A stretch of 64,000 bases of DNA from Phyllobacterium brassicacearum. GTDB lineage: Bacteria > Pseudomonadota > Alphaproteobacteria > Rhizobiales > Rhizobiaceae. The stretch is from the NCBI RefSeq assembly GCF_003010955.1, contig NZ_PGGO01000016.1, positions 1 through 64,000 of the forward strand. The letters run 5' to 3'. The position numbers were made by a program, and so were the translations under genes. Positions 47,082 to 54,978 of the stretch are shown piece after piece. Each line of letters starts with the position of its first letter. The stretch's first letter is position 1. The notes beneath the pieces were generated by a model. The model saw only the letters and a list, made by a program, of their open reading frames with translations. It was not told the origin of the DNA and ran no database searches.

Positions 47082-47950
47082 CAAACAATCCTCGTTCAGC
47101 CGAAACCGATGAGATTCTTTCACCGGCGCTTCACGAAGAGTATTAAATGCGCCTGTCAAAGTGTGTGTGGTTTTGTTCTAAGAAGGGGAGCGGACATCCA
47201 GAAGAATATAATGCGCTGGCGTTGACGAAAAGTTCGAACATTCTGTTCCATCTCCAGGTAGTTCCTTCAACGCGTGCAGCGCGGTCAAGACAATCGTTGC
47301 GCACACGCGCGGCCTAGTGTCGACACCCATTTCCGTCGTCTGCTCTAGGCAGCGCCGGTTGGCGATATCTGGCACGATTTGTTATTGTCGTGGGTTTTGT
47401 ATTGTTAAGAGATGTTGCGCGACTCTGTGCTTTCGCTACAGCCGCGGCTTGGTCGGCGAACGAGTGCTCCGAGGATAGCGATTAGATCGCGCCTCAATCC
47501 ATGGCGCGCAAGCCTCCGCTCATGGCGAGACGAAGACCGCCGCAACGCCTGCCCAGACCGTCAGGACGAATATCATCACGTCACGCGGATCGTTGATGTC
47601 TGACGATCGTTGCGGGATCTGAACGCACCGAAGCCACGCGCATCCACGGCAATGAGAGGCGCGTAGACAGTTTGCTACCAGGTTTCTTTCCGGTGAGAAG
47701 GATCGGTGGCGATCGGTGGCCCGCACGTTCAATCAGCCTGGCGTCGCAGAGGATTTCGCCGAGAGTTCGGTTGCTGCACCGCAACAAACTTTAACAATGC
47801 AAAACACAAGGCAATGCCAAATCTGACCTAATGCCGCCATCCGAAGCGCGAGTGCGCACCTCGGATGAAGCATTCAGAAGTGTCTGACCAGGGTCGGAGC
47901 CACGAAACCTCTATCAATACCGCGGCATTGACACACTCAGGGTGAACCTC
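47082..47950. other. 869-bp gap without recognisable gene
   Basis: Contains only short frames in several phases. A minus-strand stretch near 47580 (DVMIFVLTVWAGVAAVFVS) looks like a lone membrane helix but has no start or context. Confidence 0.4.
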
Positions 47951-48064
47951 ATGCTAGTTCTTGTCGTCATGGTCGCGCTTGTGGCCGCGAGCATCGTGTA
48001 CGTCTACCGCTTCCGGGGTGAAGCCCGCTACGAAAGCCTGACTGAGTACTTCCGCAAAGGATGA
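47951..48064 (+). CDS. Small membrane protein (37 aa)
   Basis: MLVLVVMVALVAASIVYVYR followed by FRGEARYESLTEYFRKG: one membrane helix with a basic/acidic tail facing the cytoplasm. Its TGA overlaps the ATG of the next frame (ATGA at 48061-48064), a sign of translational coupling. No strong ribosome site seen. Function unknown. Confidence 0.5.
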   Translation: MLVLVVMVALVAASIVYVYRFRGEARYESLTEYFRKG

Positions 48065-48353
48065 CCGATCTTTTCCCCGTTGAATTGTGCGTTGTGAAGC
48101 GGCCCCTGAACCCGCTGGGGGCGGTGTTCAACTTCTTTTATCAGGGCATAGCACGCGCCTCGGTAGTGCCGAACACGCCGGAAGACCGTCGTGGCTTGGC
48201 CAACAGGATCTTCAGAGGGCTCGCGCCCGTGCTGGCACGCACCAGAACCGGCCGCTATACCGCGTCATCAAGTGGTCGGTGAATATCCTCCTGTTGCTGT
48301 TGCTTCTGGGGCTGGTCGTGGGCGTGGTGCAGTTGCTCGGTCGACTCGTCTGA
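48061..48353 (+). pseudogene. Small membrane-associated protein with a frameshift
   Basis: From ATG 48061 the frame gives PLNPLGAVFNFFYQGIARAS and LANRIFRGLAPVLARTR, then turns to nonsense and stops at 48282. In another frame, from about 48240, a sensible continuation appears: NRPLYRVIKWSVNILLLLLL then LGLVVGVVQLLGRLV*, a clear C-terminal membrane helix. One frameshift near 48240 would join them into a ~97-residue protein. It is either a decayed gene or a sequencing error. Confidence 0.55.
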
Positions 48354-48399
48354 AAGCATGACGTGGTATGGATGGACGCGCGATCCGCCGTGCTTCTCT

Positions 48400-48560
48400 C
48401 AACCGTGGGTCTTGCGGGAGCCGGGTGTTTCAGCTTCCCGAATTACGCGCACACCATCCACGCATGTGTAGCCGCGGAGGCGGACGGTCCGGTTCACGGA
48501 CATTCGGCTCGATCTTCTGACGCACACGGCTGACAAGCACGTCGGCGCTCCCCTCCGCGG
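48400..48560 (-). pseudogene. OmpR-type response-regulator DNA-binding domain remnant
   Basis: Minus-strand frames give ADVLVSRVRQKIEPNVREPD and, shifted, NRTVRLRGYTCVDGVRV. Together they match the end of OmpR/PhoB winged-helix domains (V-S-LR-K-E, then IRTVRG-GY-F). Receiver domain and sensor kinase are absent. Confidence 0.5.
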
Positions 48561-48789
48561 GGCCAGCAAGACCAGCCCAGCATGGGTTAGGCCGAACAGT
48601 TGGTCGTGGATGAGAACCCGTCCCGTGGTGCTAATGGTGATCATCCCATCATCCTTGTGTGGGCATGCCGGATCACACGCGAGAGAACGACCGTCTTGCT
48701 AGGGAGTACGACGCGCTGCGCAGCGCCTCATGGCGAACCGTCCGCGAGAAGAACCAGGACCAGCTCGACTTGCAGGCGTGTCATCGGGA
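48561..48789. other. No recognisable gene
   Basis: Leads into repeat copy 8. No family or signal found. Confidence 0.35.
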
Positions 48790-48910
48790 GGTTCCACTTG
48801 AGCCATTATGCAGGCTGTTTAGTACTCAAAAGTGGCGACGACTGATGGGGATAGACGTTAATGCCGATATGCGGATTCGGATTGAACCTGAGGTCTACAA
48901 CTCCTCTGTA
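48790..48910 (+). repeat. Dispersed repeat family, copy 8 (internal deletion)
   Basis: GGTTCCACTTGAGCCATTAT, then directly CTCAAAAGTGGCGACGACTG, ATGGGGATAGACG, TTGAACCTGAGGTCTACAA. It lacks the GATTTTCGAAGCACAG segment present in copies 1, 5-7, 9 and 10. Confidence 0.8.
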
Positions 48911-49028
48911 ATCGCGCCATAAGCCGAGCCTGTCGGTGATCATACGCCTCGGCACCTGATGATCACTTAACGGCCACCTCAAAAGGGGATCCAACCGCAG
49001 CCCTGCAAATGGCTTGCTTTTCACGTGG

Positions 49029-50201
49029 TTACGGCAGCGGATCGGTGCCTTCGTTAAGGATTGTGAGGTATCGTCTATACCGGAAAACGCGACCTCGCTT
49101 CCGGCCGGTCACCTCCTCAGCTATGCCGAGACGCTCCAGGTCGGCGAGTGCCGCGTTGACGGTAGGCGCCGATAGCCCTGTCTTCTGAACAAGTTGATTG
49201 GCTGTCAGAAACGGATTTTGTTGAAAGAGATCATGAATGCGCAGCGCCGAGCCGGCTCGGTCGCTTTGGGCTGTGATGCTCTCCCGATCTTCTTTGAACA
49301 AATCGACAATGCGGGTGGCGGCGTTAAACGCCTGGTTGGCTGTGTCGGCGACACCAGCAAGGAAGAAGTCGAGCCAGGCTTCCCAATTGCCTTGCTCACG
49401 GACCTGTTGAAGCAGTCGATAATATTCCGTTCGATGAGTCTTAAGGTAAAGACTCAGATAGAGCAGCGGCTTACGCAACACACCATTTACACAAAGATAT
49501 AGCGTGACTAGCAAGCGACCGATGCGGCCGTTGCCATCCAGAAAGGGATGAATGGTTTCAAACTGGACGTGCAGAAGGCCGGCTTTTATGAGTGCAGGCA
49601 GCCGCGACCGATCTTCATGCATGAAACGTTCGAGCGCATCCAGGCAGACGTCCATCTCGGTGACTGGCGGCGGCACGAAGAGTGCGTTGCCAGGTCGCGA
49701 GCCCCCAATCCAGTTCTGCGAACGCCGGAACTCGCCAGGGCTCTTGGTCCCTCCACGCCCGCTTTGCAGCAACCGCGCGTGCATTTCACGAATCAGACGC
49801 AGTGACATCGGCAGGACTTCCAGCCGCTCTAGACCGTACATCATGGCATCGACGTAGTTCGAGACTTCGCGGATGTCGTCTACAGGGTTGCCTGCCTGCG
49901 CTTCCATCTCAAAACGAAGAAGATCTGACAGCGTCGATTGTGTTCCTTCGATCTGTGAGGATAGAACAGCCTCCTTCCTCACATACATGTAAAGAAAAAG
50001 CTCCTGGCGAGGGAGCAGCATCGTGATACCGTCTAGCCGCCCCAGCGCTCGTTCCGCTAAACTAAGCCGTTCCAAAAGTGAAAGTACGTCAATCGACGGT
50101 GTGGGTGGCAATGGCGGAGGTATGAATGCCCGCACCATCTCGCCGGCAACGGGTGTTTCGACAAAGCGGCCGAGCCGCTTATTTAGTTCAGAATCAGACA
50201 T
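49029..50201 (-). CDS. Fic-family AMP-transferase-type protein with winged helix
   Basis: About 390 residues. Numbered from the GTG at 50225, the Fic motif HPFLDGNGRIGR lies at 226-237 with catalytic His226, and the inhibitory helix SSQIEG (Ser89, Glu93) lies N-terminal, which makes it a class II, self-inhibited Fic protein. The C-terminal 70 residues form a winged helix (FLTANQLVQKTGLSAPTVNA, LADLERLGIAEEV). Such proteins usually transfer AMP to a host-cell protein and may bind DNA. Start ATG 50201 (MSDSELNKRL) is preferred to the GTG. Repeated CTTAAATA boxes just upstream suggest self-regulation. No partner antitoxin gene seen. Confidence 0.9.
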   Translation of the reverse strand: MSDSELNKRLGRFVETPVAGEMVRAFIPPPLPPTPSIDVLSLLERLSLAERALGRLDGITMLLPRQELFLYMYVRKEAVLSSQIEGTQSTLSDLLRFEMEAQAGNPVDDIREVSNYVDAMMYGLERLEVLPMSLRLIREMHARLLQSGRGGTKSPGEFRRSQNWIGGSRPGNALFVPPPVTEMDVCLDALERFMHEDRSRLPALIKAGLLHVQFETIHPFLDGNGRIGRLLVTLYLCVNGVLRKPLLYLSLYLKTHRTEYYRLLQQVREQGNWEAWLDFFLAGVADTANQAFNAATRIVDLFKEDRESITAQSDRAGSALRIHDLFQQNPFLTANQLVQKTGLSAPTVNAALADLERLGIAEEVTGRKRGRVFRYRRYLTILNEGTDPLP

Positions 50202-50220
50202 GTACCAACTATGATTTCCC

Positions 50221-50291
50221 GCCACTATTTAAGCAAGACGACTTTCACTTAAATAGCGGGGAAACTAAGGTAAGCGCACTTAAATAAGCCC
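50221..50291. promoter_or_regulatory. Three CTTAAATA boxes upstream of fic
   Basis: GCTTAAATAGTGGC is found inverted at 50221-50234, and ACTTAAATAGCGGG (50247-50260) and ACTTAAATAAGCC (50279-50291) lie in direct orientation. The first two form an inverted pair around a 12-nt spacer. Likely operator for the Fic winged helix or another repressor. Confidence 0.6.
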
Positions 50292-50408
50292 CGAGCACTT
50301 GCAGAAGTTTGTTCCAGTAGAGATGGGATGGTTGCCGCCCTCCCCTGACGGCATCGCAATGTGCCAATGTTGTGGTGCGTTAACCCACAAAGCGGAGAAG
50401 GCGGCAAA

Positions 50409-51436
50409 ATGAACGATACGATGATTGGTGTGGATCTGGCAAAGAGTGTTTTCCAGCTCCACGGAGCGTCGATGCTTGGCGAGGTGACGTTCCGCAAAAA
50501 GCTGTCCCGGTCGCAGTTTCTGAAGTTTATAGCGGATCAAGCACCTGCGGTCGTGGTGATGGAAGCCTGCGGCAGCGCGCACTACTGGGCGCGACAGGTC
50601 GTGGAGTTCGGCCATGCGGTGAAACTGATTGCACCCCAATATGTCCGGCCGTTCGTGAAGCGGCAGAAAAATTATGCGGCCGACGCCGAGGCGATCGTGA
50701 TCGCGGCGCAGCGGCCGGAGATGCGCTTCGTGGAACCCAGGTCGCAATGGCAGCAAGCCAGGCGGTACTGTTCCGGGCCCGTGAACGTCTCGTCCATCAG
50801 CGCACCGAACTTGTGAATGCCCTGCGGGCAGTGCTCTACGAATACGGTCACACAATCCCGCAGGGCATTGTCCACCTCAAGCGCATCGAGGCGCTTCTCG
50901 ACGAGCCAGATAGCGACCTGCCCGGGCTGGTCCGCGAGGAATGCCGGGATCTTCTGGCGCAAATCTCCGAGAAGACCGTGCGGATCCAGGCCAAAACGGG
51001 GAGGATCAAGGAAGTGGCGGCCGAAACCGATACGACACGACGGTTGCAGACGATGCCGGGAGTTGGCCCGATCGTCGCGCTTGCAGTCGAGGCCTTCGCC
51101 CCGGCGATGGCAAGCTTCAAGCGTGGCCGCGATTTCGCTGCCTGGCTTGGGCTCGTTCCACAACAGCATTCCTCGGGCGGCAAGGAGCGGCTCGGGCGCG
51201 TCTCGAAGGCCGGCCAGGCCGACATCCGCCAGTTGCTGATCATCGGGGCAATGTCGCGGTTGAGCTGGCTCGGGCGCAAGTCCATCGCTGCGGGATCGTG
51301 GCTGGACCGGATGCTGGCGAGAAAACCGAAGATGCTGGTCGCAATCGCCTTGGCCAACAAGATGGCGCGGGCAATCTGGGCCATGTTGACGAAGGGAGAA
51401 GATTACAGCGATCCGGCACTGATTGCGGCGGCATGA
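50409..51436 (+). pseudogene. IS110-family transposase, frameshifted near 50750
   Basis: Frame 1 (50409-50816) gives MIGVDLAKSVFQLHGASMLG, VVVMEACGSAHYWARQV, IAPQYVRPFVKRQKNYAADA: the RuvC-like DEDD domain with the first Asp and EACGS/DAEAI motifs. Frame 2 (from about 50747 to 51436) gives VLFRARERLVHQRTELVNAL, TMPGVGPIVALAVEAF and the C-terminal Tnp_20 domain with GRVSKAGQADIRQLLI. A single frameshift separates the two, close to codon FVEPRSQ. Otherwise intact and near full length (about 340 aa joined); element ends were not located. Confidence 0.87.
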
Positions 51437-52005
51437 TCGTCGCAACGACAATCACCGGTCAAGCAGTGTGAGAAGGCAATGACCTGAATGGGCAAATGAT
51501 CGAACAGATCTGGATCGGAAAAACCAGCTAATGCCTCTGAGCCTTCGTGCTCGCAGTTGAGATTTGGACCCTATCCGCAGATCACCATACCGGCCCGCGG
51601 CGCCAGACAGGCCTTATGCGATTTTCGGAGCACATACTGAGAACATCGGGCGGTTTAGCCTCAATTGGCGAGACCGATGGGGGCATACGCGTTTGGAAAG
51701 GCCGATTAGAGTGGTTTTTGATTGGGCACAAAAATCTAAAGGCAATTTGCGACAGATCCTTCTAAATCTGAACCGCTTCTATCACGCTAACCGCGGAATC
51801 GGTCGGCACACGACGAGAACATGGACGCGCTTTGTGAACTGGAAAGCGATCGCGCGATACTCCGCGGACGATCGTCCGTCTGCAAGTGCCCCAGCGAGAG
51901 TCTCGATGCCTGAGGAAGTATGTATCGGAGCCTGAGCACCGCTAATTTTTGCCACCAATGGCTGCAGCGCCAAGTTGCGGCAACACACATGGCGCTGCAT
52001 TCAGC
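51437..52005. other. No gene; contains repeat copy 9
   Basis: Only short unsupported frames flank the repeat at 51611-51744. The first ~100 bp may be the IS110 right end. Confidence 0.45.
51611..51744 (+). repeat. Dispersed repeat family, copy 9
   Basis: CCTTATGCGATTTTCGGAGC, GAACATCGGGCGGTTTAGCC, TTGGCGAGACCGATGGGG, CGTTTGGAAAGGCCGATTAG and TTTTTGATTGGGCACA follow the order of the full copy, with many changes. Confidence 0.75.
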
Positions 52006-52227
52006 TTACAATCCAAAATCTTCCGCAGGCTCGATCAGATCGATGAGGGCAGCGACGCGGGTTCCAGGAAGTGGTCGGCCCTCGTTCATCAGCGCCTCAT
52101 CGGAGTTCAGCCAAGCGAATGCCTCCCTGAGTTCGCTCAGCGACGCCTCGGTTGCTATGATGTCTGCCACCAACGTTTCGTCGACGGGTCCGAGAACGGC
52201 GACGACTTCGTCACGGGTTATGACCAC
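52006..52227 (-). CDS. Small soluble protein of unknown function (73 aa)
   Basis: GTG 52227 (minus) follows GGGAGG at 8 nt, which decides the start against the longer frame to 52377. The protein is acidic and helical: VITRDEVVAVLGPVDETLVA, ATEASLSELREAFAWLNSDE, LPGTRVAALIDLIEPAEDF. No signal or membrane segment. No family recognised; on the same strand as, and 217 nt after, dmeF. Confidence 0.65.
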   Translation of the reverse strand: MVITRDEVVAVLGPVDETLVADIIATEASLSELREAFAWLNSDEALMNEGRPLPGTRVAALIDLIEPAEDFGL

Positions 52228-52444
52228 GGTTCGATCCTCCCTGACAATCGACTGGATGCATCTGGCCCTTTGGCGATCACTATCCAAAGGACGGAAAAAT
52301 AACGTCCGCAAGCCCGGAGCGTTCCATCTTCTGGAAACCTCCAGTGGATGCAAAAGACGCTGTTTTTCCCTTGACACCGAGAAAGACGATACCCAAATTT
52401 TAGATGTCGGCCGCCACAGCGCGGGCGCGAAGCTGTCTACGGTC

Positions 52445-53389
52445 TTAAGCGGCCCGTGGCTCCACCTCGACCGTTACGTGTGACAGGTCATGAATATGCG
52501 CGAGTTTTTCGCGATAGGATGACGGCGCCTTCGGATGTTCGCTAACGAGCGACACGATGGCCCCGTGATGTCCCGGACCAAGTTGCCAGACGTGCAGGTC
52601 GGTGATCATGTCGCCTTCTTCTTCAAGCGCTGAGCGGATTTCTTCCGGTAAATCTTCATTGGATGGCACGTAGTCCAGGAGCACCCCGCCCGCATCTCGA
52701 ATGAGGCCCCAGGACCATTTGGCGATGACAAGCGCACCGACAATGCCCATCGCCGGATCCAGCCACAACCAGCCATAGATGCTGCCGGCAACAAGGGCAG
52801 CAATAGCAAGGACGGAGGTCAAAGCGTCGGCGAGGACATGCAGGTAGGCCGCCCGCAGATTGTTGTCATGACCATGTCCATGGTGATGATCATCATGGTG
52901 ATGTCCGTGGCTGTGGAGAGACTGGTCGTCGCGCAGCAATAAGGCGCAGATGAGATTGACACTCAGACCGATCACGGCGACCGAGATTGCGTGCGAGAAG
53001 CTGATTGGAATGGGAGTGGCAAGACGCACAAAACTCTCCCACCCGATCAACAGCGCTATCAGGGCCAGCACGACGGCACTGGCGAATGCGGCAAGATCGC
53101 CGAACTTACCCGTCCCGAACGTGAAGCGCGGATTACGGGCATTCTTGCGGGCATAGAGATAAGCCAACGCGGCGATCAGCATGGCCGCCGCGTGCGTGGA
53201 CATGTGCCAGCCGTCAGCAACGAGCGCCATCGAACCGAACACGGTTCCTGCCACAATTTCCGCCACCATCATCGTCGCCGTCAAGGCAATGACCAACCAT
53301 GTTTTACGCTCGTTGCGCTCGTGATTGTCACCGAGGAAAACGTGGTCGTGAGCACCTGTCTGCGCGTGTGCTGTACCGTCATGGGTCAT
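52445..53389 (-). CDS. dmeF: DmeF, Co/Ni cation-diffusion-facilitator exporter
   Basis: 314-residue inner-membrane CDF transporter. Six membrane helices with metal-site residues in ALVADGWHMSTHAAAMLIA (helix 2) and YLHVLADALTSVLAIAAL (helix 5). A His-rich cytoplasmic loop (HSHGHHHDDHHHGHGHD) lies between helices 4 and 5, and the C-terminal CDF domain ends in LHVWQLGPGHHGAIVS. This HxxxD/HxxxD pattern with a His loop is typical of DmeF, which exports cobalt and nickel. Its start overlaps dmeR by 4 nt, as in rhizobial dmeRF operons. Confidence 0.92.
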   Translation of the reverse strand: MTHDGTAHAQTGAHDHVFLGDNHERNERKTWLVIALTATMMVAEIVAGTVFGSMALVADGWHMSTHAAAMLIAALAYLYARKNARNPRFTFGTGKFGDLAAFASAVVLALIALLIGWESFVRLATPIPISFSHAISVAVIGLSVNLICALLLRDDQSLHSHGHHHDDHHHGHGHDNNLRAAYLHVLADALTSVLAIAALVAGSIYGWLWLDPAMGIVGALVIAKWSWGLIRDAGGVLLDYVPSNEDLPEEIRSALEEEGDMITDLHVWQLGPGHHGAIVSLVSEHPKAPSSYREKLAHIHDLSHVTVEVEPRAA

Positions 53390-53664
53390 CTGAGATATTT
53401 CCTCACAACATCGATGAGTTCTGCGGCACCCTGGGCGCGTTCGGCATCCGCATCCCTATCGGGATCGACGACGTGCATGCGGATGTGGTCTTCGATGAGC
53501 TCCCCCATCAGGCCATTCACTGCTCCCCGTACTGACGCGACAAGGTTCAGGATATCCCCACAGGGCACCTCGGCTTCCAGAGCCCGCTCCACCGCCTCCA
53601 TCTGCCCCTTGAGGCGGCGGATGCGTCCGAGCAGCTTGGCTTTTTCTTTCGTGGTATGCGACAT
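53386..53664 (-). CDS. dmeR: DmeR, RcnR/CsoR-family metal-responsive repressor
   Basis: 92 residues of the FrmR/RcnR/CsoR four-helix family: LLGRIRRLKGQMEAVERAL, EVPCGDILNLVASVRGAVNG, LMGELIEDHIRMHVV. Metal ligands Cys35 and the His residues of EDHIRMHV are in the usual places for a Ni/Co sensor. A palindrome with a C-tract lies immediately upstream. Represses dmeRF until Ni or Co binds (established for rhizobial DmeR, inferred here). Confidence 0.92.
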   Translation of the reverse strand: MSHTTKEKAKLLGRIRRLKGQMEAVERALEAEVPCGDILNLVASVRGAVNGLMGELIEDHIRMHVVDPDRDADAERAQGAAELIDVVRKYLR

Positions 53665-53687
53665 AATATAGACCCCTACCCTATATT
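53665..53687. promoter_or_regulatory. dmeR: Probable DmeR operator
   Basis: AATATAG (53665-53671) and CTATATT (53681-53687) flank ACCCCTACC, read GGTAGGGGT on the coding strand. RcnR-type repressors recognise G-tracts flanked by AT-rich inverted repeats. It touches the dmeR start codon side, so it would also cover the ribosome site. Confidence 0.7.
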
Positions 53688-53861
53688 TGCTGCATTGGCA
53701 ATCCGGACTGGGGGTCGGCTTGCCCGAAAATGTGCCGTCCGAAGTGGACGCTTTACCGCCGCAAGCGGGCGCGAGGCGAGCCCCTCAGAGTCCGCCAAGC
53801 GCAAGCCAATGACCGGTCGTTGGCTGTGCTGCATGCTTAGGACCCTCGCGGTCGGTTCAGA

Positions 53862-54887
53862 TCAATTCACGGGCTGCGGATCAGGGAATTTCCATGTCCC
53901 ATTGAGGATGGACTCGCGCGGACGATAGAGCCTTACCGTGTAGTTCCAGCCCTTCATATTCGGCAGGCAGTTCGGGATTTTACCATCACACCCGCCGAAT
54001 TGAATCCCAATTGAGCCATCCTCGCTTTTCTGGGCCGTCACGTTGTTGAGCGAATAGGCATCGTAAGGGTTCTTCTCGTAGTAGCCTTTAGAATTGTAGA
54101 GGCTGATCGACCAGAAGCCGTCAACTGGGACATCCCTGACGTCGAGCTTGTAGATCGTCGAACCGTCATTCTTCGCAGGCGTGATGTTGAGGTAAGCGGC
54201 GTCCTTATCGGGATTGCCGCCCCAGGCAGCCGCGCTCGCAACCAGATGACGCACCGGATCGACCTCGGCCGTGGTGCCGAAAGCCTTGTTAAAGTCGGGC
54301 ATGGTTGTCGCCAGAATGAGAAGGGCGTCGCGAACCTTCGTTTGACTGTCCTGATCCCACTCCGGCACTTCGAATTTACCCGGACCTCCGGTCTGGTCGA
54401 TCTTGATGGCGTCCTGCAGAGCATGGACCTGCTCGACGTCCTTCGGATCGGAGGGGTCGACGAATGTACGTATGGCAATCGCCAGATAACGCGTGCCCAC
54501 CTGATTCTTGGTGAACGTGCTCGCACCTCCATACGATACCGCCGGAATGTAATGGTCTTCATTGATGGCGAGCAAAGACATGAAGCGCTTGTCTGCCTCC
54601 GGCAAAGTAATCGTCACTGGCCCGGCGTCGAGGTCGAAGATTGCCGCCGAGTAGAGCGTGTCGCGGTTGAGGCGTATGACTGTCTGGTTGTCGATTGCCG
54701 CTGGTTCGCGGCGATGGGTGAATTTCCCGAAGCCCCCATCTTTGACGATGTTGCTGAAATAGAGGTCGCTCTCAGCACGGACGAAATTGTCGATGGTGAC
54801 GGGTTCGGCGGCAAGTGATGCGCTGGAAAAAGCGATGAGTGCCCAAACGCCCATCACGGCGGCAAACGCGAGATATCTAGCATTCAT
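53862..54887 (-). CDS. DUF1254/DUF1214-type secreted protein
   Basis: 341 residues with a Sec signal (LAFAAVMGVWALIAFSSASL, cut after LAA). Mature part: FVRAESDLYFSNIVKDGGFG, DNQTVIRLNRDTLYSAAIFD, ITLPEADKRFMSLLAINEDH, YIPAVSYGG (DUF1254), then DVRDVPVDGFWSISLYNSKG and YTVRLYRPRESILNGTWKFP (DUF1214). Shorter than the paralogue at 33.0 kb, lacking its middle region. AAGGAA precedes ATG. It lies 91 nt after, on the same strand as, another DUF1254 gene. Confidence 0.88.
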   Translation of the reverse strand: MNARYLAFAAVMGVWALIAFSSASLAAEPVTIDNFVRAESDLYFSNIVKDGGFGKFTHRREPAAIDNQTVIRLNRDTLYSAAIFDLDAGPVTITLPEADKRFMSLLAINEDHYIPAVSYGGASTFTKNQVGTRYLAIAIRTFVDPSDPKDVEQVHALQDAIKIDQTGGPGKFEVPEWDQDSQTKVRDALLILATTMPDFNKAFGTTAEVDPVRHLVASAAAWGGNPDKDAAYLNITPAKNDGSTIYKLDVRDVPVDGFWSISLYNSKGYYEKNPYDAYSLNNVTAQKSEDGSIGIQFGGCDGKIPNCLPNMKGWNYTVRLYRPRESILNGTWKFPDPQPVN

Positions 54888-54978
54888 AGCGGTTCCTTCG
54901 GTTCATTTTCTGCGATGACGTCTAGCGGCATCGGATGCCAGGCCGTTAGGCAAGACACCTTGAGCCAGCGGCCTTGTT

